This document shows positions 20,641 through 33,600 of a DNA stretch of 64,000 bases, one piece after another. The notes under the pieces were generated by a model. It had not been told where the DNA came from. It did no database searches and saw nothing but the letters and a program-made list of their open reading frames with translations. The stretch lies in contig NC_045140.1 of assembly GCF_008831285.2 (NCBI RefSeq), forward strand, positions 2,087,528 through 2,151,527. The letters are read 5' to 3'. How positions within the stretch are numbered: the stretch's first letter is position 1; each line of letters begins with the position of its first letter. This DNA is from Nymphaea colorata (taxonomy: Eukaryota > Streptophyta > Magnoliopsida > Nymphaeales > Nymphaeaceae). A program made the position numbers and the translations under genes.

Positions 20641-22079
20641 GATTAAGACATAAATTTGTATAGTGCATTTTTTTCTTTGTAAATAGATGAAAAAAGGTAA
20701 TTAAGCACATTGGGTATTCACATTTGGTTTTTTTTTTCATCAAGTAAAACTGAGCAACATGTAACATGTAATATGAGTTTTCGTGTATATTTAGTAAAGT
20801 TTATGATATTTCACCATTTAAAAAACAACAAACTCCAATATTCAGCTATGCACAATAAATAAATAACATATAATTAGTTGACAATCCTAGCTGACACGGC
20901 AGAACCCACATTATAGAGTAATTAGTACGTCCTAGACTCTTTGAATGCAACTATTAACGGTTTTTTTTAGACCGAACATTATAGATATGATTTTAATAAT
21001 ATATTGATGAGAAACATATATTAAGCTAATCATTTTTTGGAACATAACCTCAAAAATTTCATCATTGAGAAATCACCATTTTGTCGTGAAAACAAATTAA
21101 ACTAAAACAAGTTTTATAAACATATAATAATGTTTTTATTTTGTTTAACATATATTTTATCAAAAAAATCAATTTTTGTGCCTAACCTAGCAATTTAGGA
21201 TCTATCAGTTATGCATATATATAAATTAAAATCAATCAGCTATCTCTATAACCGGATGGTTATTTTTCATTTTGTGTTGTTAAAAACTGTTACAAAAAAG
21301 TGTATTTTATTGCTAAAAACTGTGGCAAACAGTCACAAATGCACCTTTTGGGTGGTTTATTGGAATATAAAATGAGAAAGTAACCATCGGACGGCATTGG
21401 TATATTTGACAAGAAAGTTTTTGTGTTAGTGTTTCTTGTTTTTCAACAAAAAAAAACAGATGAGAAAGTTACTTTTTTGACCATGTTGTTTAATATTTGT
21501 AGTCGGAAAAGCAAAGTTGAATTTAAAAGACTGCCTCAGACCATTTACTTCACAATGCTCTACACGACGAGTTTCTTTATTCCAAAAGGTTAATTTCAAA
21601 GGGAAAAAAATATAATTATATCTGGGCGGTTGAATCAATGAGACCGCCGATTAGTTGGGGTGTCTTTGTCCAATTTACTTACAAAATTATGAACTGCTAT
21701 AAATGAGCGCGTAAAGTCATTTTCTCTGCTCATTTCTTCTTTTCTCCAAATTCATTTATGTGGCTGTCGATTTTTTAAATTTCATTTATGTTGCTTCCTT
21801 CCTTTCAGGCCGTCTTAGCTCCCAAAAAGGAAAAATAACTTCCACAAAGCTGTCGTCGTCCGTACGAGTCTCATTTTCTTTGTTGAAAATTGTTCTCACC
21901 CCTTTCTCCTATTTTTCCCATAAAAGGGAAAAGTTTTCACTTTGGTGCTGCGCTGTTGGGCGCTGTGGCATGTTCGAGTTATAGATGGATGGGAATCGAG
22001 GTGATCGGAATCTTTAAGGTGTTGTTTGGCAACAGTAACAATTTCATGAATCTGCCTCAAAATTGAGATATATTATTGG
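20641..22079. other. AT-rich intergenic DNA, no gene seen
   Basis: No coding family recognised on either strand. Confidence 0.5.
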
Positions 22080-22515
22080 CAAGGGTGAAGGAAGGGGGTG
22101 AGCCACCTAGGCCATGGCTCCACCACAATTATTTAAAAAAAAAAATACATTGAAAAATTTTAAATATTTTATTATGTAATGTATTTTTTATATTTGGGTT
22201 TAGTTTGGTCCTGTAAACAGAATGTTTTATGAATTTACTCAAATTTTAAGGGATACTCATTTGCTATTTGGAGCCAAATTGTAATGTGTTTTTTCTAATG
22301 TACCCCATTTCAAGGGAAACCAATTGCAACATTTTGGTGTGGCTTAGCTTAGTGTGGGCTCATATAGGAAGTTGTTCATGGGGACCCACATAATTCATTT
22401 TATTTATATATTGGTTCATTCATATAATTTGGTTTATTACATATTAGTGTCTCTTAAAACTAACATTTTCTTATATTAGTGCCCCTTCAGTCGCAAATAT
22501 CTGGCTCCGCCACTG
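22080..22515. repeat. degenerate dispersed repeat ending in ggctccgccactg
   Basis: It starts near ggtgagccacctaggccatg and runs through AT-rich DNA (tatataatttggtttatta-like text, gtgccccttcagtcgcaaat) to ctggctccgccactg. No protein-coding content. Related partial copies occur at 14.3, 23.1, 26.2 and 27.6 kb. Confidence 0.5.
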
Positions 22516-22617
22516 ATTTGCTTGGATAAGTGTTTGGATAATTCAATCTCAAAAGTTGAACCACCCATTGAATCCTTTTATATATGCCCATTAGAGTCTT
22601 CTAGCATCGGTCTACCT

Positions 22618-22750
22618 GGTAGGCATGCATGGAGAAGATCGAGTTGCGTGCATAAGGTTGTGCATGCGCAAGTATGCACCATGGTAGGCATGACATGCAT
22701 GGAGAAGATCGAGTTGCGTGCATAAAATTGTGCATGCACAAGTATGCACA
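22618..22750. repeat. tandem duplication, about 65-68 bp
   Basis: Unit 1 starts at 22618 and unit 2 at 22683. Both share gcatggagaagatcgagttg, cgtgcataa, ttgtgcatgc and aagtatgcac. The units are rich in gcatgc palindromes. Confidence 0.88.
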
Positions 22751-22905
22751 AGAAGGGGGCTTGAGGCATTTTTGAAATTTTTTTTTAAAGTAATGTACAT
22801 TTTAAACTTTTTAACTTTTTCACAACCTATTTTCTCTTTTTTTTTTAAGTTTCTTTTTTTTTTTGTTAAACAGAGTATTTTGGTCATTGCACACCTCTAT
22901 GCACA
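22738..22905. repeat. dispersed repeat shared with 44.3 kb
   Basis: From gtatgcacaagaaggggg through actttttaactttttcacaa to agtattttggtcattg. It matches 44312-44490 in order and content by eye. Confidence 0.6.
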
Positions 22906-23104
22906 AAAACTTTTAGTGTACAGAACATAACCAATTTTGGCATGGAAAATCTGTTCCTTAGGTCTTGAATCCCATAAAAAAAAAAATTAATAGGATGTGG
23001 CTTGTTGACTGTTCCGTGTGTATGTGACTATCGATTTAATACCTTATTGTCTATTTATATAGATGTTTACCTTTTTCTATTTTTTTAGTAAATGGGCAAA
23101 TAAT

Positions 23105-23290
23105 GAGAGGGTGGAAATCAGGAGGGCAGCTGGGGCCATGGCCTTTATGATATTTAAACCAAAAAATTACCAGCGAAACTTTTTAAAAAAAATTATTTGG
23201 CCCCCGTCAAAATTTTTAAATACATAAATAGATGCCTGTGAAAATTTTTCTTCCTCCCAACTCAATACATAAAATATTTTATTTGCAATC
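23105..23290. repeat. degenerate dispersed repeat (ggggccatggcc)
   Basis: agggcagctggggccatggcc is followed by A/T tracts, tggcccccgtcaaaattt and gaaaatttttcttcctccca, the same plan as 14296-14470. Confidence 0.45.
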
Positions 23291-23610
23291 TAACCATATA
23301 AATATGATCTTATAAAAGCGTTTTTGGTTAAGTCAGTCATTTTCTTTTGCAAATAATGTTTTTTAAATAAGAAAAATATGAATGGCTCTTATGACATCAA
23401 AATTTAAGAGTAAAAAGAACAATTTTACTTACAAAAAAAATGACTTAAACTAAAACATGATATACATTAACTTAGTGTTTAAATACATTAGAAGGTTCAC
23501 ATTTTGTTGACTACACTTTTTAACACAAATTTGAGAGGTCTAGTTTTTATCCCTTATCTTAAGTGGTGTGGTATTTTCCAATCACTACATATGTGTCAAA
23601 AGTTTTGAGA

Positions 23611-23611
<1 letters not shown>

Positions 23612-23700
<89 letters not shown>
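23612..23700. repeat. (AT)n microsatellite
   Basis: About 44 uninterrupted AT units, the longest in the window. Confidence 0.97.
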
Positions 23701-23702
<2 letters not shown>

Positions 23703-23869
23703 AGACAATTTAACCATTTAGCTGACTCTTTCATTGTCCCCTAAGGTTTCACACAATTTTATATAAAGAATCGAACTATGGAAATGTTATATGCCATGAA
23801 AGACGAGCCTTCGTCTTTAACTCTGCCATCCATGGAGTCTATGACATAAAAAAAAATCATACCGATTTT

Positions 23870-24205
23870 GACATTCGCATGACCAGATCAATATATGTGT
23901 ATATATGTGTCTGTGTATGCATGTATGAGAGATGAAGAAAGAGGAAGACTATATATATATATGACATTCGTGTGACCAGATCAATATATGTGTATATATG
24001 TATCTGTGTGTATGTATATGTATATGTGTTTGTGTGCATGTATGAGAGACGAAGAAAGAGAAAGACTATATATATATATATGATATTCGTGTGACCAGAT
24101 CAATATATGTGTATATATGTGTCTCTATGTATGTATGTGTATATGTGTTTGTGTGCATGTATGAGAGACGAAGAAAGAGAAAGACTATACATATATATGT
24201 GTGTG
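23870..24205. repeat. three-unit tandem repeat with embedded AT/GT tracts
   Basis: Units start at about 23870, 23963 and 24082. Each begins gacattcg/gatattcg, continues tgaccagatcaatatatgtg and gcatgtatgagaga-gaagaaag, and ends in an AT run. Spacing is 93 and 119 bp, the difference coming from internal microsatellite growth. Confidence 0.88.
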
Positions 24206-24789
24206 TGTGTTTCTTTATCCTTAAATAAGGAAGGTTGTGGTTGTTGGTGTGGAACTTGCATGGACAGCCCATGACGGACTTCATGGACGTTGTGCAGCAC
24301 AAACAAGTCCGTCGATCAAGGATTTGGAAACACATGTGAAACACTCAATGCCATGTATAAACCCGATATGTATGTGTATGTGTGGTTCTGTGGGTGCGTG
24401 TGAAAGAGGAAGGGATCGAGGAGAATAAAGCAACTGTTTGATAGGTTTCCTAGGACCTCACTTTCGATCGAACATATTTTTTAATCAAAATGAATACACC
24501 ATCTTTTTCTTTATGTAGAACTCTAGCTATGGTAACTCACACACCGGATAAAACTAAAAGTGCATACAAATTCGAGGTTTAGAGAACATATCTTGATCAA
24601 AAGAACAAGATTGACTGCTATTGAACCAACTACGTGGACAGATTTGATCAAAAAGCACATGAATGCAGCTATGAGATGGTACCATTCTTATAATAAAACT
24701 ACTTCAAGAGATTGGTTGATTCACTGATGCTGTAAAAGTATTAGAAATGGGATTGTAATTGAATGCAGAATTATGGAATACTAGTTTTA

Positions 24790-25275
24790 GTGTTTCATGA
24801 ATCTGCCTCATTCTTAAGTTTGATTCACGGGACATTCTTGTAGTATCGTTGATACCAAAAGACCTTGGTCATCTAGCATCAAGGACACTCTGCGAGTGTC
24901 CCATGTATCTGCTCAATCTTTAGGGTTCAGGGCTGATTCATGGGACACTCATAGGGTGTCTTTGTTATGAAATGACCCCTGTTATTGTCCAGTGATTCTT
25001 CTTCAATGTAGGCAAATATGTTACAGGATTTCATGAATTTGCCTCATTTTTTTTTAGCAATTTTACCAGACTTAGGGCTGATTAATGTGACACTCACAGG
25101 GCGTCCTTGATACCAAACGACCCTTGGCACAAATAATAGATTGTTATTGTCCAATGATTCTTTCTCAAATTTAGGCAAATTCATAGACACTATACTACAG
25201 AATTTCATGAATTTGCTTCAATTTTTTGAGCAATTTCACTAAAAAATAATAATTTGTTACTGATGCCAAATAGCC
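24790..25275. repeat. degenerate tandem repeat, about 190-bp period
   Basis: Words such as tttcatgaatctgcctca / tttcatgaatttgcctca, ggacactc, ccttgataccaaacgaccc and ttattgtccaatgattcttt recur in the same order about three times. A related scrap (aatttcatgaatctgcctca) also sits at 22040. Confidence 0.65.
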
Positions 25276-27580
25276 TTTAAGGGTCTCAAACGTTTCGCCA
25301 AGTTACTTGTGTAAAAACAACGTCACACAGGGAGCACATATGCATGCCAATGGGCATATACTGGATCAAATAATAGCCATGAGTATGTTTGGTGTTTTTC
25401 CTCTCTTCCTTATTTCATAATTTATATATAAAAATCGACACTGAATAGTGAGGCTCCGAAATCAAGGACCTAGACCCTATGAGGACAAGAAGTTGGGTGG
25501 GACTTCGGCCTTCATCAAGATGGTCGATCTTTCTCGCTCACCCGAAACAAAGCCGGAGTGGACGAAAAAGACACTAAAACTCTGAAACATGAGCAAGCAT
25601 ATTCCTCACATGGATTGGACTTCGAGCCCACTTTGCCATGCTCGATTGCAAGAACTTTGCTTTGCCATTACTCTCGTCGTGCAGTACTCCAGCATGTGGA
25701 ATCTGCACCTCAATCTAAGCTAACCAAGTCAATCTCGTCGCCCAGAGGGAACTTCCCACTAACTCATTACACGTTCATCTAAGCATCGACGGACTTAATT
25801 CGCGCTTTCCAATGCAGTGGCGATGCCTAAACCAGAGCTTTGCTTTAACAGATTTGGTTCATATAATGTGATGCGATGCGATGCTATAAAATACAAAAAA
25901 AAATGTGCATTGGATAAAGCTTCGTGATCTTAATAGTCAATTCCCTTTCCATGCAGGTCAGACAAAGTGGTGCAAGTGGACAATATAAGAACACATCATG
26001 TGCATGGCATTAGCATGGAGAATCTCATGATCGGATGACGCGTTTCGGCCGGAACCGTGGAATGGATCTTCATAATAAAGTGTTTGTGATCTTTCCGCAT
26101 GCCGAGGACATGTACATACAGAATATATGTATATGTATCCTTAGTGGGACACATATATTCTGATAAGTTGGGAGACAGATTAATTAACTAGAAAGTTTGA
26201 GCAGAGCCAGATCTGAAATGCTGGCAAGGTAAACACATCGAATATTTGTGGCCGCGGCCGAACTACGTGTGGGCTTGTGTGGGCAGTTGCCCTGTGTTCG
26301 CAAAAACATTTTGAAAACGTACTTTATTCTATTCGCATGTCTGTTTCTCTATATAATTTAGTTTGTTAAATATTGGTGTGCCTCAAGTTTAAGATTGTGT
26401 CTTTAGCCACAAATTTCTAAGACTACCGCTTATTCATGGTGTCATCCGAAAGTTCATATGTGGAGTTAAAAATATGGAGTCTTTGTTGTACTCGCGAAAT
26501 TAAATATGCCGAAGTCAAAAGATACTTTTTTTTTTCCTTGTAAGATTACGAAAATAGGTTACTTGATCCTTAGAGATGAAGAGAAAATGAGAGATAATGC
26601 AAAGAGGTTGAAGTCTCTCCCCTTTTCTCCTGCCTTCAAGGTCGAAGGTTGCTTTGGGACTTGAGTAGAGAGCGGTGGGGTAACTATATGGTGATTATTG
26701 TGGGCAATTGCCCACACCAACCTCTTAAAAGTATATATATATCCCACCTAAACAAGTGTTTTTCGTGCTCACTTTCAATGCCATGAGAGAGAAAGAGAGA
26801 GAATACATAAGTGTGTCATATCGAAGGCTACCAAATCAAGTGCTTTACTTGGAACTTGTTCTAAACAATGCAACCCTGCTTGGTTCTTATGGACAATATG
26901 TATATAGGCATCCTTAATATATATATATATATATAGGTCCAAGTAGACATATATTAAAACCATGCTTTATGAATCCAACGAATATCCTATTTCTAGATTC
27001 AATTGAAATTTGCTTTTATCTTTTATATACCCAAACAAATTCTAATTTCATAATCCAAGTAGTTGAATATGGTGGCAGTTACAGTTGATCCGTATCTATG
27101 CTCTTGATGCTTCCAGTGATGTCGACTCTGAGGTCGCCAAGTCAAGCCAGAGTTAGACCTAACCGAGCGCATCTGATGTGGTGGGCTGGACGAGTTTGAC
27201 TTTGACCAGGAGATCCAATGGTGGTGGTCCTCACTTGGAGGCCCAGGGCTCCACGTGAGCAGCACACTTACTTTAGCCAACATAATCATTATTTAATACA
27301 GGTTTCATTATCAACGGGAAACGAATTATTAACTATTGTCATTACGTAATTAATCAGAAATAATATACATATATATATTAATTAATAAACCAATAAATGA
27401 GAGAGCAGGCCAACCATCCCGATCAGCAGAAATCTACCCTCGATGTTCATCCGAATGGACGATTTTGAGCCTTGACTTTTATCACGAAAATGCCCCTTCA
27501 TGGTGCATTGGTTTCCTTCCCATCCCTGCCCTTAATTTGGGTCAATGGATCGGGTCACCCTGAACCGGTAGCGTAGATAC
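25276..27580. other. intergenic DNA, no gene seen
   Basis: It holds degenerate repeat words (26.2-26.42 kb; gggcaattgcccacacc near 26700) and small AT tracts. The open frame at 25558-25782 is not recognised. Confidence 0.45.
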
Positions 27581-27745
27581 ATATCGGCTGGCATGGATAG
27601 TTGCCTACGCTACCAACAAAATTTTTATTTATATTTACATAAATTTCTTATAATTATTTACTTATTTATATATGTTATGTTCCTTCGTAAATAGGAATTC
27701 CTATAACAGTGCCTCATAATAAAAAATTTTTGACTCCACCCTTAC
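27580..27745. repeat. degenerate dispersed repeat (gactccaccctt end)
   Basis: ggctggcatggatagttgcc, AT-rich middle with atttatatatgttatgttcc, then gtgcctcataataaaaaat and tttttgactccaccctta. Same layout as 22080-22515. Confidence 0.4.
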
Positions 27746-27870
27746 CGTGAACCTGTCTTATCCCTATTAACCTAATGAGTATGAGCTTAATGCTTGTATG
27801 GATACGAATCAGGCATTCATACATGACGAGACCGGGTAGGCCCCAACAATATATTCATCGAGCAGCTATG

Positions 27871-27872
<2 letters not shown>

Positions 27873-27923
<51 letters not shown>
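27873..27923. repeat. (AT)n microsatellite
   Basis: About 25 AT units, directly followed by a three-unit repeat. Confidence 0.93.
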
Positions 27924-27926
<3 letters not shown>

Positions 27927-28062
27927 GAATTGATTCATCTAGTTACTACTATTGGAATTATATATATATACATATATGAGGAATTGATTCATCTAATTAC
28001 TACTACTGGAATTTTTAGTGGGAATTGGTTCATCTAGTTATTACTACTGGAATTTTTTGTGT
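27924..28062. repeat. three imperfect tandem copies
   Basis: gaggaattgattcatctagt at 27924, 27978 and (as ggaattggttcatctag) 28020, each followed by ttactactactggaatt. Confidence 0.85.
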
Positions 28063-28880
28063 TCTTTTCATACATTCTTCAACTATTCTTTATCTCGCTC
28101 TCTTTTTTCTCATTTTTTTCATGTTCAAAATCATCATCTCTACCATAAGATTGATAGATTCTAGAAAGAGAATGCGACTTGAAAGTCAATGCAAACACAT
28201 GCATATATACTTTCGCATATTTGATGCGCTTTATTCGATAGGCCCATATCAAGGTTTAGATCAGATTCCCACCTGGGATTTAGGCATATTTGATCGGATA
28301 TAACGGACGGATCAAATCTCGGGTCTGCAATCAGTTACGTATCCAATTCTTCCTTGTGACATGCATGAAGCTGTTGTTTATTTGGAAGTTTGAGATGATT
28401 TAATGTACTACCTTTTCGCCATAAATTCAAATATGCGCCTCGTATTTTTTTTTATTTCCCCCACCTGTGCTGAAAGTTGTTAAAGAAGGTCGGACCTCTA
28501 TCATTGCCTTTTAACTCCTCGCATTATTTAGGTCACAATAATGGGAACAACAATTTTACATATACATATATAATATGTAAGGAGATGGTTGGAAGGTATT
28601 AACTTTCATGTTTTACAATCAGGAAGTAATATTTGTATGATGCATGGCATATATTACCTTTTAAATATGTATGTTATATTTATTACATATTATATACTTA
28701 ATAAAGGCAACTCAATTAAACAGAACCCATATATAGGCAGTAAACTATAAAATATGTTTTTGCTTTTTTAAGACAAGGGAACATGCAAGATATAGTTATA
28801 TGATTTTTTTTATTAAAAAACATGTTGTGTATCTAGGCTTTTGGAAATGTTTGGAAACTAATGGCCCAAAAAGTTAGGGG

Positions 28881-28975
28881 TTAGGCCAATTGGAGAGGGA
28901 CTTCATCCATATGTTCAAACCCAATTGTGGCCTTTTCCAAGGTTGGTGGCTTACCTTTCCTGTTTGAGAGAAAGT
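28881..28975 (+). repeat. SINE-like tRNA-derived head
   Basis: ttaggccaattgg (28881-28893) resembles a Pol III A box and gttcaaaccc (28913-28922) a B box, with short tRNA-like spacing. No acceptor stem closes around it, so it is not a tRNA gene. Confidence 0.35.
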
Positions 28976-30360
28976 TTTTTGAAGTTTTCACTAGTCATGT
29001 TTCATTGGTCAATTGTACTGATTATTATGTCAAATATTAGTATGATCACATAATTGTTGAAAGTCAAATCCAAATTCTATCGAGTGTCATTTCTTAAATC
29101 TAAATATGATCCGATTTTGTAATCAAATGTTAAACTTTTTTCATATTGAACTTTTTTGAAAGGGGTTTGTCCGCATATTAGATCGAAATCTGATTCATTG
29201 ACATCTCTAGGATGCAAAGGTCAAACAATTGTCAGCATTTTGGATCCTGGAACTATCCGCACTTGCACTTCGTACCTCTGCCCATTGTTATTAAAATCGG
29301 TTTGAATCGGTCCGAATCGACAGTTTTGAGTCGAATAGGCTGTTGGATTCAATTCAACTGCCGATTCAAAACCTAATGAAAATCAGGCACTTCTTACGTT
29401 TTCCACTTTGTTGGTGCCTTTATTTTTTAATTTTATAATATGTTATAGAAACTAAATTTAAAACATCTTCAGTCAATCCGATTCGCAAACGATTCGGATT
29501 TTGATACGATTCACTTGATCCTTTGAACCATGTGGCTTTCTCATTGAATTCATAAACCGATTCTAACAACATTGCCTTCACCCGTACGAAAGTAGTGCTC
29601 GTACTTTCCAAAATTTACGAACCTTGGAATACCTTTGCGGACCGCTGAAAGGTATATGCAATTCTAATGTTGCAAACGAATATTCACCTGGGGGCACTTC
29701 GGTAATCTCGTTTCTGGCCGGGTACTTTAATACGCCGTCAACCTCACGATGACGCCCGTCTTAAGTAAGTGCGTGCGAGCGTTAGCGGTTGGTGCCACGT
29801 TATCTAACGTCGTTAGCAGATCCTCCCGTCAGCAAGCACGATATCTTTTCCCCTCGCATATCTTCGTCGCGCCAAAGACTGAGTCTTCATTACATGAGAA
29901 TCGAACGCACCCAGTCTGGGGTGGCAATAATTTCGGACCGTTGGATCCAAGAGATCGATCGTCTTGTGCGCTTCCCGAGGAGCCCCACTTCCCAGAGACA
30001 AGATTCAAAACTAGGTGAACTTACAGTTATTCCGTTCAACTTACCGATGGTTCAAAGGAATAGCATGAAAGTTAAATTGCCGATCATGTTCCTACCAGCC
30101 AACCAAACCAATCAACTATGTTGTACCCCTTGGGGCTAGTAGCAGACCCAAAATATTTTGGCTGAGAGACAATAATTGATCCTTCTCTTAAAAAAATGAG
30201 TGTTTGCGAGACAATAACTCAGGTTTGATGTGGGCATCACATGCAACTGAACTTAGCTAAACCTAAGTCCAGCTTAATCACAATTGAAGATTTCAATGGC
30301 TGGTGTAGCTTTTCTATTGCTTGGAGCGTGTTTCCAATTGTCTTCATAGTAGAAACCAGG
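28976..30360. other. intergenic DNA, no gene seen
   Basis: The frame at 29749-30018 (plus) has somewhat higher GC than its flanks, but I recognise no domain in it. Confidence 0.4.
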
Positions 30361-30478
30361 AGTAGAGGTGAACACGAGCCGAATCGAGCCCGAGTTCAGT
30401 CAGCTTGGAGTCGGCTTGACTAATGAAACCTCGAGCTCGAGAATAGCTCGATGGAAGCCACTCGAGCTCGACTCGACC

Positions 30479-30730
30479 AAGGCTCGTTAAACTCGTTTGA
30501 ATAGAATTGATATTCATCGTTACTTATTGAGCTTGAGCTCAACTTGATTAAGGTTCAACAAACTTATTTGAATAGAATTAATATTTATCGTTATGTGTTG
30601 AGCTCAAGCTCAACTCGATTAATACTCGACAAACTCGTTTGAATAGAGTTGATATTCATCAGTATGTGTTGAGCTCAAGCTCAACTTGAGTAAGACTCGA
30701 CAAGCTTGTAAACTCGTTTGAATATATCGG
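30479..30730. repeat. 71-bp tandem array within a gagctcgag-rich island
   Basis: Units start at 30479, 30550, 30621 and 30692, exactly 71 bp apart. Each begins with aa-g-ctcg/ttc-aa words, has aaactcgtttgaatagaatt, then gatattcatc and gagct(t/c)(g/a)agctcaact. The fourth unit is broken after an insertion. The flanks (30365-30478 and 30731-30870) are also full of gctcgagctcg words. Confidence 0.88.
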
Positions 30731-30870
30731 CTTAATTAAGGCTCGAGCTCGACTTGGCAGTTACATATTGAGCTTGAATCCAACTCGATTATTTGAATGA
30801 ATCGGCTCATGAACTCGAGCTCGAACTCGTTCAAGTGTCAAGCTCGAGCTTGTTCATCCCTAACGAGGAG

Positions 30871-33600
30871 GGCAAATAGATAACTTGTAGAAATTATGTG
30901 AGGGTGTCCCTCATATTAGGGATTTTGAATGGGACCAATGTGGGAACGGTGAGGAGGGCGTTTGTGAGCTGGCCTTGCATATTGACTAAAAAGTCCTCAT
31001 TTGGATTAGATTTGGACGAGTTAGGGCTTTGGTTTGAGCGACCTGGTCTGCTAAGCTTTGTTGCTTAGTTCTTGGATTTAGTGACGTTATGTGCTTAGTT
31101 TATGGCTTAATTAATAAATAATGGCAGTACATTGAAGGGGAAAAGGGGATGTTTTAAAAAGTTACGCTACCACAAAGCATGAAATTCCAAGAAACATTAC
31201 TAAATTTCCGATGTGGTTATCTTTATCAACTTGCTTTTGTTGATAAGCACACGTACGATTTCCTGTTAATTTGATTAGACTTTAAATCCGAGCGGATCTC
31301 GAATCAGCACTGCATGAAATCCGCTGTTTAAACAAATAGAAGTTTTTAGCAACAAGCGGCGCAATGGATCTCAATGGTCAGACCTCAATCCCCTGGAACT
31401 GAGATCGATCTCAACTCCGCGATAAACAAACATGCTCTTAGAATTGAGAAAATTGTCGTGTGAGCTTATCCAAACTGGGTTTAGGAGCCCTAACAAAAGA
31501 TCAACATCTTCAAATACAGGGTCATTAGTGGTTCATAATCCGCTTTTTGTATCGTTTCAATTTTGTCGGATGTCTCGGAAAACAACTCCATTCTAAAATT
31601 AGATTCGTTTTTATCTGACCATACGTGTTTAGCAGTGTCATGCTCGCAGAAGGGTTGACTGGGTGTTGGGTATTTTGGTCATTGTAACAAGAAAGGTTAC
31701 TTTCGTCATTAAATTTCTTCACTTCTCATGCTAATGCAGATACGCCACGTGGAAAATTTCAATTGGTTCCTATGATTTTTGTGCTCTCACACGTCCATTC
31801 GATGCCATTGTACACTGAACTGCAAACCGACAACTAAGTACGGTATTGCCCTCTTCATGACACCCAAATTACGTTTTTATCTATAGAGTAGATTACCGGA
31901 CTCAGACCCGAACGAGACGCAAATAACGTAAGTGCCACTCTGCCAAACCTGTTGTTAATTTCTAATTATGTACGTAATCAATCGCTCTTACATGCATTAA
32001 GACAAAAATTTTATTATTTTTTTAAAAAAATTTATATTTTTGCATGAAATGCCAGGAAACTATATCATAGTTTATGATGCACATATTTATTATAGTCACA
32101 AAATGACGTGCGATAAGACTTAGGAGTTTGAAGTTAACAATTTTCCAGTCACCTACTTAAATATTTTTTAAAAAAAACATGATGGAGACACCATTTCAAT
32201 CTCCAAGGATGCCAGAAATGATCCTTGACTCAACCACTGCGGTCAAAGCCATATGGATCCGAATTAATTCGATCCGGAACCGGATCTGACAGCGACCACG
32301 TTGCTTCGTACTTAAAACAATTGTTAAAGCTAAGCGAGTGATTAACAAATAATTAATCGGTTTACGACTCGGTAAATAATGCTGCGGTGCCCAAGATTTG
32401 TATAGACGGAGAAGAAAACAGAATTATGTGTTAATTAAATGCAGCACATGTGGTGTGATGTAAGCAGCATAATCATACTTCATTAGGGGCCATTGCGTCG
32501 GGTTCAGATGGGTCCAAATCCATATTTCAGTGGACCCTAGGTGTTGAATTTGGATCCAAGATCCTGACATCAGTGGGGCCGACCCAAATTCAGATTTCCT
32601 TTCACACACGCAACATCAAATATTTGAAGCAAAGATAGATTTGGATTTGAATATGATAATAAGGTGTTTCGTATTTAAGTTCTATTTGTGGACCCAAAGA
32701 CATGCACCCTTAGTTGGAATCAACATTTAAAACCCACATTTTTTGTTCATAAACATGAAATCTTCTAATCCAGTAGTCAAGATCAATTCGGGTTATGATC
32801 CAAGGAGAAATGGATCCAAGGATCCAAATCTGTGCTCACTTAGGGACAAGTAAACGATCTGAAAGGGGGAAACCAACAGAATGCACCTTTTGGAATAGTT
32901 GAGAAAAACGGGCTATTTTGGTCAAAGTTACGAGACTCGGAACCCCAGGGAAACCGACTCGGATCGGGTGTGCCAACGATCGTTTACATCACTATCAATG
33001 ACTTTAAGTTGCACTTGTGACAAACGATCGGTCATCCAAAAATTAAATGTTGTGGAAAAGGTGAGCCACATCAAAGCGATCCCGCATGGAAGAAAGTCAA
33101 TTCGAGGAAAACTTTTCTAATTGAAAGTCACTTATTTAACAATCACGACTCTCGACTGGGGCATAGTGCAGTTGGTCGAAATATTGTCGGTAAAAACTAT
33201 ATGTTGTCGCGTTATTTTTGAAAAACAGGAGTCTGAAACGAAACTATATTATATTTGTTTGGAGGTCGAAGAAGAATAGCTTCGAAACAGTGGGTTCTCC
33301 TTTACTTTAAAAAGAATATCGGTTCAAGAACGACTCGGTAGGGCCGAGACGGTTCGAACCGGCGGCACTGCAAGTGGCTTGGCCGTTGGGAATATCTGGG
33401 AGAGACACAAGGGTAAACTTGGGTACCACAATATTGGGGATAAAATAGAAGAAATTCTCTTCCAGATTGAGGAGAGAGAGAGGGAGAGATCCACTGTGTC
33501 TGTGGTGACCGCCATGAATCGTCTTTTGCTTGTCATCCCCTTTTTTCTAACCAAGGCCATGACTGTGAGTCTCCCTCTTTCTCTCTGTTAAAAAGTAAGC
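30871..33600. other. intergenic DNA, no gene seen
   Basis: No recognised coding sequence. gggtattttggtcattgtaa at 31667 and ggctattttggtcaaagtta at 32911 resemble one end of the 22.7/44.3-kb repeat. Confidence 0.45.

Noticed and set aside
30479-30730. CRISPR-like array
   Set aside because: The units are contiguous 71-bp tandem repeats without unique spacers, in a plant nuclear genome.
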